This document shows positions 51,383 to 61,995 of a DNA stretch of 64,000 bases, piece by piece. Within the stretch, counting starts at the first letter, position 1, and every line of letters begins with the position of its first letter. Position numbers and translations under genes: made by a program. Source of the stretch: Reticulitermes speratus (Eukaryota > Arthropoda > Insecta > Blattodea > Rhinotermitidae); contig JAJKFL010000007.1 of NCBI GenBank assembly GCA_021186555.1, forward strand, positions 26,710,677-26,774,676. Direction: 5' to 3'. The notes under the pieces were generated by a model. It was not told where the DNA came from. It saw only the letters and a list, made by a program, of their open reading frames with translations, and searched no databases.

Positions 51383-51969
51383 AAGTTGGTAAACTTTCTT
51401 ATGCAACTGTCATAATAGCAAGTATGGAGTAATTGTGTCCCAAAACTCTTCGAATGTTTCATACTTTATGAAATGAGACCAAGTTTTACGCCTGTATAAA
51501 ACGTACTGTACGTGCAGTTTATGTCATTTGTTTACTGTGTTCACAATTGCACCTTATGTTGTTGTTGTTTCTGCACCATTCCAGTGCTTCACGAGTGTCA
51601 TAGCACGGCTGTTTGCAGACACGATCATCACATTCTTTAAGTCGTCAGTTGAGTGTCAGGGTCACAGAACATTTCCGCTGCAGGAGGGATCGTGTCAGTT
51701 CCGTCTTACGACGTCATATCTCTGCAACACTTTCTAACTGAATGTCGCGGCTGAGTCGCTGGTACTTTGCTTCGTATTCGGTTCCTACGTCTACTCTCCT
51801 TTTGGGGGTCACCTGCCCTCACTGGAATTCTTCGTGGTTTTCTCAGTGCTTCCAGAAAACACTGGAATAATATGTTAAAATGGGCCACGGCCGCTTTTAT
51901 ATCCTTCGAAACCCAACACATGTATCACTCCTTAGGCGCTATGTAATATGTGTAATTAAGGAAATGTAA
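51383..51969. repeat. Mostly unrecognised; dispersed-repeat segment at 51745-51905
   Basis: The segment 51745-51905 (GTATTCGGTTCCTACG, GTGGTTTTCTCAGTGCTTCC, AATATGTTAAAATGGGCCAC) shares words with 59440-59545 (ATCTTAAAATAGACCACGG). It resembles a repeat I associate with cockroach genomes. No coding frame. Confidence 0.4.
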
Positions 51970-53662
51970 CCCGTATGGACGAAAACTAACCTGCTTTATA
52001 TATAAGTATTCAGCTCGTACCGCGCGGTAAACACAGACCTTCTTGGTTATACTAACCAGTCAGTTAATGCTGTATAGGGAAATAATCGCTCTTTGTTCTG
52101 AGATCCACACAAAACACATAAATACACAGTGTGGGCAGAACGTAGAATTTGTGGATGTTATACCTGGTGGTACATATAGTAACCACAGGGCTTTAAAGGG
52201 CTACAGTCCGTACCGCGCAGTAAACACACTCCGTCTCAGTTATACAAACCAGTCAGTTAATGCTGTACAGTGAAATAATCGCTGTTTGTTCTGAGATCCA
52301 CACAAAACACATAAATACACAGTGTGGGCAGAACGTAGAATTTGTGGATGTTATACCTGGTGGTACATATAGTAACCACTGGGCTTTAAAGGGCTACAGT
52401 CCTTACCGCGCAGTAAACACACTCCGTCTCAGTTATACAAACCAGTCAGTTAATGCTGTATAGGGAAATAATCGCTGTTTGTTCTGAGATCCACACAAAA
52501 CACATAAATACACTGTGTGGGCAGAACGTAGAATTTGTGAATGTTAAACATGGTGGTACATATAGTAACCACTGGGCTTTAAAGGGTTAAGGATACAGTC
52601 CGTACCGCGCAGTAAACACACTCCGTCTCAGTTATACAAACCAGTCAGTTAATGCTGTACAGTGAAATAATCGCTATTTGTTCTGAGATCCACACAAAAC
52701 ACATAAATAGAGTCCGTACCGCGCAGTAAACACACTCCGTCTCAGTCATACAAACCAGTCAGTTAATGCTGTACAGTGAAATAATCGCTGTTTGTTCTGA
52801 GATCCACACAAAACACATAAATACACTGTGTGGGCAGAACGTAGAATTTGTGAATGTTAAACATGGTGGTACATATAGTAACCACTGGGCTTTAAAGGGT
52901 TAAGGATACAGTCCGTACCGCGCAGTAAACACACTCCGTCTCAGTTATACAAACCAGTCAGTTAATGTTGTACAGTGAAATAATCGCTGTTTGTTCTGAG
53001 ATCCACACAAAACACATAAATACAGTCCGTACCGCGCAGTAAACACACTCCGTCTGAGTTATACAAACCAGTCAGTTAATGCTGTACAGTGAAATAATCA
53101 CTGTTTGTTCTGAGATCCACACAAAACACATAAATACAGTCCGTACCGCGCAGTAAACACACTCCGTCTCAGTTATACAAACCAGTCAGTTAATGCTGTA
53201 CAGTGAAATAATCACTGTTTGTTCTGAGATCCACACAAAACACATAAATACAGTCCGTACCGCGCAGTAAACACACTCCGTCTGAGTTATACAAACCAGT
53301 CAGTTAATGCTGTACAGTGAAATAATCGCTGTTTGTTCTGAGATCCACACAAAACACATAAATACAGTCCGTACCGCGCAGTAAACACACTCCGTCTCAG
53401 TTATACAAACCAGTCAGTTAATGCTGTACAGTGAAATAATCGCTGTTTGTTCTGAGATCCACACAAAACACATAAATACAGTCCGTACCGCGCAGTAAAC
53501 ACACTCCGTCTCAGTTATACAAACCAGTCAGTTAATGCTGTACAGTGAAATAATCGCTGTTTGTTCTGAGATCCACACAAAACACAAATGTACTCTGTGG
53601 GCAGAATGTAGTATATCTGTTACGTCTGGTGGTATATAAAATAACCACAAGTCGTTAAAGGT
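51970..53662 (+). mobile_element. TTAA-type MITE with internally amplified array
   Basis: The left end (GTAACCCGTATGG) and right end (TTAAAGGTTTGAT) correspond to the ends of 39493-40289 and 61459-61689 with mutations. The interior is the tandem array below, so a short MITE has grown to 1.7 kb by internal repetition. Confidence 0.65.
52011..53592 (+). repeat. Two-period tandem array, 11 units
   Basis: Unit starts (CAGTCCGTACCGCGCAGTAA) at 52011, 52204, 52397, 52596, 52710, 52909, 53023, 53137, 53251, 53365 and 53479. Spacings are 193, 193, 199, 114, 199, 114, 114, 114, 114, 114. Short units lack 85 bp (from CACTGTGTGGGCAGAACG to AAAGGGTTAAGGATA), which is the 3' end of the element in long units. 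Only the early part alternates long and short; the end is pure 114-bp. Confidence 0.95.
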
Positions 53663-53697
53663 TTGATGAATTAACAATTTGCTATGGAAACAGGGGA

Positions 53698-53975
53698 GCC
53701 GGTTTCGCGTAGTCGGTGTAGGAACTAGGCAATGGGCTGGATGGTCCGAGATCCGAATCCCGGCAGGGGCAAAAGATTTTTCTCTCCTCTAAAATGTCCA
53801 GACCGGTTCTGGGGACAACACAGCCTCTTATTTGATGGGTACCGGAGTTGTTCCCCAAGGTAAAGCGGCAGGAGCATGAAGTTAACCACTCCCATCTCGT
53901 GCCGAGGTTAAGAATGAGTGGAGCTGCTACTCCGTCTATATGCCTTTATGGCGTGGAGGGATAACTTTGCTTTTT
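53698..53975 (+). mobile_element. SINE-A copy
   Basis: GCCGGTTTCGCGTAGTCGG, GATCCGAATCCCGGCAGGGG, GTTAAGAATGAGTGGAGC; near full length. Confidence 0.85.
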
Positions 53976-54407
53976 ATGGAAAAAGGGTACTCGAACTTAT
54001 GTCAACTTATATTTTCGGGTTAAGTTCGGTGCGTCAAGAGAAACGATTACACCAGGCCCTTGTTTTGCGCTCTAGTTGTGCTCCTGAAAAAGTGGGCGTA
54101 AATAAAAAATGATACTCCCATATGAAATAATGGAATAGTTAGGCGTTAGCGTAATAGAGCGCAGCCAGCCAAAGGGCGTTAAACCGAAAATTGGAAGGCG
54201 TGGTTTATGTAATGATGTACACTGGCAAGGGGCGTTAAAGTAAAAGGGCGTAAAACAAGGACTAAATGTATATGAAATTATTAAACAGTACTATCCAAAG
54301 AAGAGATTTGCAAATTTATGTGATGTGAACATGAATAACATTGGTGATTACCTGTGATTTCACATAAAATAGAGCAATAAGTTAAAGGTTCCCTTGTACG
54401 TACATGC
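53976..54407. other. No feature seen
   Basis: Contains GGGCGTTAAA/GGGCGTAAA-type words repeated three times (54172-54255), too irregular to call. Confidence 0.35.
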
Positions 54408-54668
54408 AATGAAGACATATGGGGGAGTGGAGATATAGCTCCACTATTTTATTTTACTAAACCTCGGCTCTACATGAAGTCGGGTGGTCACATTCACGTC
54501 TGCGCCGTTTTAACCCTGGGGAAGGAACTCCTGATGGGAGGCCTCAGATTTGGTCTAGGCGCTTTGGAGGAAAGAAAAATTTTTTACTTGTGCCGGGAAT
54601 CGAACCACGATTCCTTGGTTGTCCATCCCGTAACCCCAGTCACTATAATGACTGAGCTGTCCCAGCTT
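54408..54668 (-). mobile_element. SINE-A copy
   Basis: Minus strand: GGGACAGCTCAGTCATTATA head, GTGGTTCGATTCCCGG B box, body to AGTGGAGCTATATCTCC. Confidence 0.8.
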
Positions 54669-54774
54669 CTGTAAAGTATATAACAGTATAATGAATTCAA
54701 TATTTCGATGTTTTGAAAATTCTTCAGTTATTTGAACTGAATGTTTCTCCAGAAACTGATTGTCGCTCATGTGG

Positions 54775-55010
54775 TCAAGAAATTGCCCTTCATTTTTTGA
54801 CCCCGTCTGTTTAGTATCTCTTCCGTACAGAGACCGCTAGTGAACCTATCGTGAGTCTAATCCAGTCGACATCTTCATATCCTATGTGTATAAGATACAT
54901 TTTAATATTATCGTAACACCTGGTAGATTATCTTTTCTTTAAGGTTTCCATAGTGAAGCACATTATTTTTCGCATCACCATGCGTGCTACATATTCCTCT
55001 AACCTCCTTC
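54775..55010 (-). pseudogene. Very old retrotransposon tail
   Basis: The complement shows TGTCGACTGGATTAGACTC, GGTTCACTAGCGGTCTCTG and GAGGAATATGTAGCACGCAT, loosely matching the GGACTGGATTGA / GCGGGCT / ATGTAGCACGTATG series of 63052-63414. No frame. Confidence 0.45.
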
Positions 55011-55261
55011 TTATTTACAGTTAAAGAAGGAGGAATTGCTGCAAGAAATCTTAAAGCGATGAAACACCTTTATCAGGGTCATCGGATTTAGAAAGGATTT
55101 TTTTCAGGAGGTGTTGTCACATTTCTTTGCAAAACCTTTTGACCAATTCACGTTTTTTCTAAGAACACACCCGGCAAATGGCCTTTCCTTTTATACGACT
55201 TTATACAAATGAAATATTCATGAAAGGTAATAGCAAACATGAACACCAATGGGTAAAAGTA

Positions 55262-55825
55262 ATGTTTTCCCTATTCAAGGGATGAAACCGTATGGGAGCG
55301 TAGAGGTTTAACCTCTTAACCTCGCCACTATTTGGAGGTGAATGGTGAACGTCACGCTCCGGCCGCTTTTCCCCCGGCAAAAAACCAAAGACCCAGGGTA
55401 CCGATTGAACGTGAGGCTGGGTGTTTCCCCTTTTGATCCATTTTTGTACTCTTTAAATCTTTTCGTCCTTCATGTCACTTTACGTTCCACGCTACCGTCC
55501 TTACATCAAACACAACACAAACATCCATGCCCCCGGTGGGAATTTTTTTTTTTTGCCTGTCCGGGGTTTTTCCCTTTTGATCCATTTTTGTACTGTTTAA
55601 ATCCTTTCGTCCTTCATGTCACTTTACGTTCCATATCACCGTCCTTACAACAAACACAACACAAACATCCATGCCACCGTCGGGATTCGAACCCACAATC
55701 CCAGCAAGCGAGCGGCTGCAGACCCACGCCTTAGACCGCGCGGCCACTGGGATCGGCATTCGAACCCCGGACCGTCCAGCCCGTAGCCTAATCACTATAC
55801 CGACTACGCTCTCTCGGCTTCTGAA
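55262..55825 (-). mobile_element. Composite: SINE-A with a SINE-B-headed insert
   Basis: SINE-A body (55262-55425: CGTCACGCTCCGGCCGC) and SINE-A head (55757-55825: TTCGAACCCCGGACCGTC) flank two partial copies of a different unit. About 90 bp of SINE-A between them is missing, and no target duplication is visible, so a deletion or template switch accompanied the event. Confidence 0.7.
55558..55755 (-). mobile_element. Third SINE-B-type element with a different body
   Basis: The minus-strand head is SINE-B (GATCCCAGTGGCCGCGCGGT, GTGGGTTCGAATCCCGAC). The body is unrelated to SINE-B: GGACGGTGATATGGAACG, AAGTGACATGAAGGACGAAA, GTACAAAAATGGATCAAAAG, then an A-tail. A second copy of this body lies at 55430-55545. 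Confidence 0.75.
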
Positions 55826-57601
55826 CACCACCACGGTAGATGTGTAAAGTCACGAAGGATGCGTTTGCCAAGTGCGTGTTTCCTTCGCCCTCTTCATCTC
55901 GGCGATATCGCATGACTGTGCTCATTGCGGTGATTAAAGGATACATTGAAATTTGTTGTTAGTTTGAAAATACTTTCTACTGCTTGGCCGTGTTTACCAG
56001 AAGTGGTTGTGGCTAATAGGGTCAGCGGTTAAGGTCACTGAGTTTCAAGCTGTACTGTTTCATGATGAACTTTCGTCGATGTGGCTAGGAGCAATTAGCT
56101 ACAGACCACCCAAGATGGAATTACTATAATTTTGCTAGTTCAGAAATTTAAGATATTTACCGAAGGGACTGGCGCACTTGATTTACATTCGTGTAGTCCC
56201 GAATTTGAATTTCAACCTTAAAATAACACCACCTGATACGAAATACCCCCCTGATAGGAAACCCCAGGGTTAATCACCGTGTTGGTCAAAATTCGCAGTG
56301 GAGCCATATTCGGAACCCTGCAAATCCATGTGAGGGTTGAGGTGGCCACGGTGGTAATTACAAACATTACTGCCTTCTGGGATCTGACGTTAGGTTACAC
56401 GGCGTACTGTAACTTCAGGCCTGTGTGAATCCAGTTCAGGTTTTCTCGAACTATTTCTCTAAGTCCATTTTAATATTATAATTTTCTCTGCTAAGTAAAG
56501 TTACAGAATGGTGGATTAAAATTTAATGTAGGAGCCCATGTAACGTCTAGTTCTTACGGAGTTAAGATTTTTTAATACACTTCATAACTTTACATTGGCC
56601 TATCTTCTAATTCTTCTGTATCTATATTGTCTGATTCAGGGATTCCCAAACCCAGGGTCGCCACCCAAACATGGGTCGCAAGATCCTTCTGATGAATCGT
56701 GAACTTCGAAAACAATCAAGCTTGCAGTTTTTTTGTATTGAACAATTTGTCTGCGTTAAAACACTAAGAAGTTGAGAAATCTTATATAATATTATCTGAA
56801 GGTTTTTTTTTTAAGTATTACGTTGTAACTCTGCAGCGATGCTGAATTGAATACTGGTACTGTTAGGTCGCAAATTCAATAAGAATGTTGGTTCTTTGAC
56901 AAAAAGTTTGGGAACCACCGGTCAAGAAAAATGTATATGGCACAAAAATTGCCCTTATCATCACAACATTCTACAGACCTTTTTACTACTTCTGGTTTCC
57001 CGAATTAATGATTCCAGTTAATTTAAAACAGGCCAAATAATTGTCATATCCCGCTCGGCGAACATCCAGTTGTGTTTTACAAGGTGACACCTAAATTACG
57101 AACCATTCTTAATCAGGGGTAATATTTTTCAGCAAAATCTTGTAATAAATTAGGTTGATGTTATGAAATCTGAACGTAAATACGTAAGGAATGAAGGTAA
57201 TAGAAATACACTAATGTGTGTTTTTATTGCTGCCCTTTGCAGTATTATGTTACTTTTATTATTGTAATTGAGCTGAACCAGCAGGGTTCGATTCTGGCTG
57301 GAGTACGGATTCTTCTCGCCGCCGCTAACATCTGGGTCCTAACCTCATATTCAGTACGTATGTGTGTAAAGCGGCGGTAGCGTGAAGAATATCATACATA
57401 TTTAACCAATTCCGATGTATAGAGGGCACAAAATTTTACTTCAACGACCCCCTCTACACTTTAGGGCTGAATGCTTGGGCACCGGGCAGTATTTTAGATA
57501 ACCCGTTCTTTGCTGAATATTTAGGTAAGATAATTTTTTTCTATTTTTGAAGTTTTTCATACCACTTTATAATTTCCATGGTTTAAAATTTTCAGCAGGT
57601 T
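55826..57601. other. No gene or repeat family recognised
   Basis: 1.8 kb of apparently unique sequence. A small pair of inverted words (AAACCCAGGGTCGCCACC near 56650; GGGAACCACCGG near 56908) might bound an old hAT-like element, but the ends are too worn. Confidence 0.4.
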
Positions 57602-57835
57602 TGTGAGATCTACGCTCTTCTGGGATACTACTCAGCGTAGAGTGGTAATTCTGTACCGACGTTTTGGGACAACCTGTCTCCCATCTTCAATGGTCAAGGG
57701 ACTCTTGATCCTTGAAGATGGGACCGATAGGTTGTCCCGAAACGTCGGTGCAGAATTACCACTCTACGCTGCGTAATATCCCAGAAGAGCGTAGATCTCA
57801 TTTACATCGCGGCAGAAGCCTGTAATCACGCCAGA
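57602..57835. mobile_element. Foldback element with hammerhead-like cores, copy 4
   Basis: The cleanest copy: arms GAGATCTACGCTCTTCTGGG, CAGCGTAGAGTGGTAATTCT and mirror. The right core is CCUUGAAGAUGGGACC...GGUUGUCCCGAAACGUCGGU. Stem II GGGAC/GUCCC; stem III reduced to the palindrome ACGU; box UUGAAGA. Ends with the GGCAGAAGCCTGTAATCA tail. Confidence 0.8.
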
Positions 57836-57899
57836 ACATGTTTCTTTCCATTGATAATTTTCGAGAGGCAATAGAAGATGTTTTGAAAATTGTCGTCTT

Positions 57900-57985
57900 T
57901 TTCCGAAGATGGAGGCAGTATATTGTTCCGAAACGTTGGTGCCTATTTACCAAGCAACACGACGTCAGATCTCAGATGACATCAT
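57900..57985 (+). repeat. Related hammerhead-like fragment
   Basis: CCGAAGATGGAGGCAG, TTGTTCCGAAACGTTGG and ACGACGTCAGATCTCAGATG form another variant of the same core. A similar one lies at 61295-61360 (ACGGAGGCAGTAGGTTTTCG, AAACGTTGGTGTCTG). The C of the box is followed by C instead of U. Confidence 0.4.
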
Positions 57986-58151
57986 TCTACATAATCACCG
58001 TCATGTAAACCTCAAAATTTCACATAATAGGTTTTACTCACTAATAATATAATCAAAGAAAGGCCAGTTAGGGCATAATCATTAGCTGTAAAACGAGTTA
58101 ACTCGTCTCTGGCATGGAAACAATCTTAATTAGTATGAATGAATGACTTAC

Positions 58152-58264
58152 CTCTGCTGCTTGTAAGGACCGACGTAATGTCTTGAGCAGGGCCACTGCG
58201 CGGCTGGCTCTTCCCGCCAAACTTAGGAGCGCATGCGTTGACCTTTCAATCTCACTCCAATCGG
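58152..58264 (-). promoter_or_regulatory. Candidate promoter and non-coding first exon
   Basis: On the minus strand a CpG-richer stretch contains ATTGG (CCAAT complement, 58257-58261), CGCATGCGC (NRF1/ewg-like, 58229-58237) and TTTGGCGGGAA (E2F-like, 58211-58221). It ends in AGCAGCAGAG followed by the consensus donor GTAAGT (58151-58146). It would suit the missing 5' exon of the secreted-protein gene, whose ATG exon has an acceptor and lies 28 kb away on the same strand. The link is an inference; another gene could use it. Confidence 0.35.
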
Positions 58265-59726
58265 TAACGAACCGAAAACTCTCCCGTAAACTTCATGGAT
58301 GGTGAATGATCATTCGTTACGTATTTATTACTGTGAAACGCTTACTTTAAATCCTTTCACTCTATATTTGCTCGTAGACTTTACATTTGTTTACACCAAA
58401 CTTGATTTCTCGTATTTTAAATCTGCAATATTAGTTCATGAAATCTCTCAGTAGCCTTCCTTTGTGTAGTTCACCAATTACGCGTGCGTCGTGCGTCCTG
58501 TGCATTCAATATGTGATCACGAATTTGGCACGATGTGAAAGAAAAAAAAAAACAAGAAATAAAAGAGCAGCCGAGTTCCTGTTAAAAGAACTTCATTTAC
58601 AGATAACACACTTTCTTTACCACTTGACCTTTACCATTTCCCTTCTTTCCTCCGACAGCATTCAAAAGTGAACGAACAGTATTTGATTTTCACTTTATAA
58701 AACATTAAACTTTACGCACTTCAACGAATGTCATTTTATGAAAATCTGGTGCTAATTCCATAATTTATTTCTTATTTGTCTGGTTTCACATGGCAACACA
58801 GAAAGTCTTTTCCTTAAGAGCATACAAATGAGATTCATAACGCACAAAGTCACTCGCTGAAAACAGTTGACTGACACTTGTTAATTATGACGTTAGAACT
58901 AATTAATTGTCGTCATTATATTTCTTGTTTTGTCTGTAGCAGAAGCGTAGCGCAGGTCTCAAGGAATCCAGTCTGTGCGTAGCTACATAGTATGTCTGGC
59001 TGTTTCGTTGCGTGCCCTCGCCATGCAGGTCATTCACTACCACTACCACATCTAACAAGCAGACTAAACTCATCACAACGGACCATAGACTAAACTCATT
59101 CTCAGCGTACAGCTAACTTATAAAACGACGTAACGAAAATGTTCCTATTTTCCGTGACGACGACAATGGAGAGAAAGAAAAAAAAAGAGAAGGAACGTCT
59201 TGTAGTAACAGTGGCTACAACCAGAAAACAAACTCCGCCCAATTTCGACTACGTCACTGTTACGTCATTATTTAGAAGCTCTACGGCTATCATACCGTGG
59301 AGGGGTTCGAAACGTGTGGCGTGATACGTGCTTTCTGTTCTACGTTGTCATTATACTATACGGAGCTATGCCGCGTACTGTGATCACTTCGTCTGTTCGA
59401 ATTTTCCGAACATTGGAGTGTATCTGTTACAGCTATTGCTTTGTATTCGGGAGACCGCGGCTTCGAAATTCCGTCCGAAGCCCGGGAATCCTCTGTCGTA
59501 CCAGGAAGAGTTAGGATAGTATCTTAAAATAGACCACGGTCCATTTCCGTGTATACTTTTTAATTTATAATTCACAATCACCATAATATTCAGTGCTGTA
59601 GTTGGAAAAGTGTGTCCTTCGTTACCCAATACGACAGGAGACTGGGTGGGCCGCTGAACCGTTACGAACGGAGTAAAGGTAGGTCTAAAGGTGAAGGGAA
59701 CGTTGTCACCGTAATTAAGCATCACG
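58265..59726. other. No coding gene supported
   Basis: Region upstream of the candidate promoter. An A-run with purines at about 58540-58560 and 59170-59190; a dispersed-repeat segment at about 59440-59545 (see 51383-51969). Confidence 0.4.
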
Positions 59727-59975
59727 CCATGAAGATGTATGGCGGAATGGAGGAATAAATCTACGCATTCTTAACCTCTGCGCATGACGAAGGTTATGGT
59801 CAGCCACTTTGCCCTCGTGAGAAGCGACGCTGGTATCCATTAGATATGATGTTGGGCGCGTCTCGAAGCCGGTTTGGGCACCGTGGTGAGGAAAATATTC
59901 CTGCCTGTCGCAGGTATCACACCCTAGTCGTTCAGCCCCTAGCCTAATCTGTATAAGGACTGTACCAGATTTCTC
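59727..59975 (-). mobile_element. SINE-A copy, diverged
   Basis: Complement of CCATGAAGATGTATGGCGG, CATTCTTAACCTCTGCGC and CGTTCAGCCCCTAGCC, in SINE-A order. Confidence 0.7.
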
Positions 59976-60309
59976 CCATCACTGCGGCACTGCTCCAGTG
60001 CAGACTCCCGTTCGTTCATTCTACGGCCATTAACTGTACAGTCACCATGGCTCCTGAGGGCTGAGGAAAATCCTATCCCAAGTAGATTACAAATCCAATG
60101 ATTCTGTCCAAAAAAATTCCTGAACACCAGTCAGATATTACACGTGGTGAGTGGATTCGCTGTGTTGGAAAAGATACCTTCCGTTTAAGGTAAGTGAATG
60201 AATGTCGTAAACTGGTGCTGTCAGTGTTTGAAAAATTTCAGTCAGTTAAATAAGTAAAGAACAATCACCACTTACCCTATGGAATTGAAGTATAACCATG
60301 TAGCTGATA

Positions 60310-60569
60310 AATTTCACACTGTTGACACCGTGCATCTTCGTCATATTAAATTAAGTTATAGACCAACTGATGCACACTAAAACCACTTTTTAAGTAGCTT
60401 TATTATTAAAATTGTTAAAATTGTACCCCTACACGTGTTTCGATCCTAGGATCATGACGACGATCCTAGGATTGAAACACGTGTAGGGGTACAATTTTAA
60501 CAATTTTAATAATAAAGCTACTTAAAAAGTGGTTTTAGTGTGCATCAGTTGGTCTATAACTTAATTTAA
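60310..60569 (+). mobile_element. Near-perfect long-hairpin element (260 bp)
   Basis: Perfect 13-bp direct repeat CATGTAGCTGATA just before the element and at 60570-60582. Leader GACACCGTGCATCTTC, then two arms of about 108 bp that are almost exact inverted copies (CCAACTGATGCACACTAAAA, TTTAAGTAGCTTTATTATTA, CCCCTACACGTGTTTCGATC). The right core keeps AUGACGA, GAUCC/GGAUU, GAAA and the palindrome ACACGUGU, but the C of CUGANGA is A and stem I's 5' strand is gone. The two arms appear to have fused through their cores. Confidence 0.85.
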
Positions 60570-60726
60570 CATGTAGCTGATAGTTGTGTAGGGTATCAAG
60601 AAACCCTTACCATCCGAAATTTTATTACCGTGGTGCAAGGGGCTCGTCCCTGTAATCAAAAGAATCATGTCTACATCCTACACTTTAAGAACAGTAGCCT
60701 ACAGTCTACACTTCGATCTCCTAGGT

Positions 60727-60890
60727 CAGGGGTGCACAAATTCCAGTTGCAAGATCGCCCGGGCGACTAAATCTTGTACGATGGCGCATAATATTTGTGG
60801 GTCCTCAGTATGGAACTTGCTTCATGTCAGCCTTCTGGCCCTTGAATTTTGAGATATCTCCTGGATTTTTAGAAAATTTGTGAACCGCTG
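60727..60890 (+). mobile_element. hAT-like MITE (164 bp)
   Basis: Ends CAGGGGTGCACAAATT and complement CAGCGGTTCACAAATT, 14 of 16 matching. Flanks TCCTAGGT and TTATAGGT match at 6 of 8. Cleanest member of the family. CAGGGGTG-type ends with 8-bp duplications are the hAT hallmark. Confidence 0.85.
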
Positions 60891-61454
60891 TTATAGGTTG
60901 TCTCATGTTTTTAGGCTTTCAGACTAAACTCCATACATTTATCATGTACCCTTGTGTGGTATATGTCCCACTCATTTTATCCTCCCTGAATAACCACTGT
61001 AGTAAAGTCTGATGTAGAATGCAGATATTGGGTATAGAAATTATATCCTTTATTCCTGTTACTTCCTCCCTGTAACGTCCAAATATTCTCAACACTTTGT
61101 TCTCAAAACCCTCAGTAATCTTACATGAGTCACCTGTTCACGGTAAGGCACAAAACTATACCAGAGATAAATAAAGCCCTAAGTGTTGGTGGAGACATCA
61201 ACGCATGCGTAAGACACGAACTGTTGTATGTGTATGACCATTCTCCATTCTTATATTCGTACCACTTCCTTCATGTTATACTTACGATACTACCCTGAAC
61301 ACGGAGGCAGTAGGTTTTCGAAACGTTGGTGTCTGTCTACCAGACTACACGGTGTCAAACCCCACAAGACAGTGTCTTCATGTTCGTCTCAGATCTCATA
61401 TGAACATCCTTTTTCAGCTCCTACTGTCTTGCGAATCTGGTTGTTAAAGCGATG
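60891..61454. other. No gene; hammerhead-like fragment at 61295-61360
   Basis: See 57900-57985 for the fragment; otherwise nothing recognised. Confidence 0.4.
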
Positions 61455-61458
61455 TTAA

Positions 61459-61689
61459 CCCTTTAAAGACTACAATGAACTTGAAACATATTTAAACACT
61501 AAGCTCGTACCGCGCAGTAAGCACACTCCGCCTCGGTTATAAAAACCCGTAAGTTAATGCTGTATAGAGAAAGAATCATTCTTCGTTCGAATAACCACAC
61601 AAAACATACAAATGCACTGTATGGGTAGAAAGCATAACTTTGAATGCTAAACCTTATGGTACATATAATAACCACTGGTCTTTAAAAGG
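61459..61689 (+). mobile_element. TTAA-flanked piggyBac-like MITE, single-unit copy (231 bp)
   Basis: TTAA at 61455-61458 and 61690-61693. Ends CCCTTTAAAGACTA and complement of TGGTCTTTAAAAGG. Interior CTCGTACCGCGCAGTAAGC, GAATAACCACACAAAACAT. This shows the ancestral, non-amplified form of the 52011-53592 unit. Confidence 0.85.
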
Positions 61690-61742
61690 TTAAACTAGCC
61701 GTAATGGCAGAGGGAAATACGATATATGCAAGTGAAACAGAA

Positions 61743-61995
61743 GCCGGGATAGCTCTGGTGCTATAGTGACTAGAAGGCCAGAGAACTGTGGTTCGATTCC
61801 TGCCAGGTGTAAGAGATTTTTCTCTTGTCCGAAGCATCCAGACCGGTTCTGGGGGCCCATCCAGTCTCCTGTTCAGTGGGTACCGTGGGCTGTACCCGAT
61901 TCCAGTGCCGAAGTTAAGAATTCATGGGTCCCCCAACTACATTTCCCTTATGCTTTCATGGTGTTGTGTCTAAAAGCACAAGAGACAACTTCACA
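61743..61995 (+). mobile_element. SINE-A copy
   Basis: GCCGGGATAGCTCTGGTGCT head, TGTGGTTCGATTCCTGCC B box, body to CCCTTATGCTTTCATGG. Confidence 0.85.

Noticed and set aside
54690-54735. Another hammerhead motif (CUGAAGA and GAAA on the minus strand)
   Set aside because: Both boxes occur by spacing, but no stem II forms between them and stem III is absent. Treated as chance or beyond recognition.
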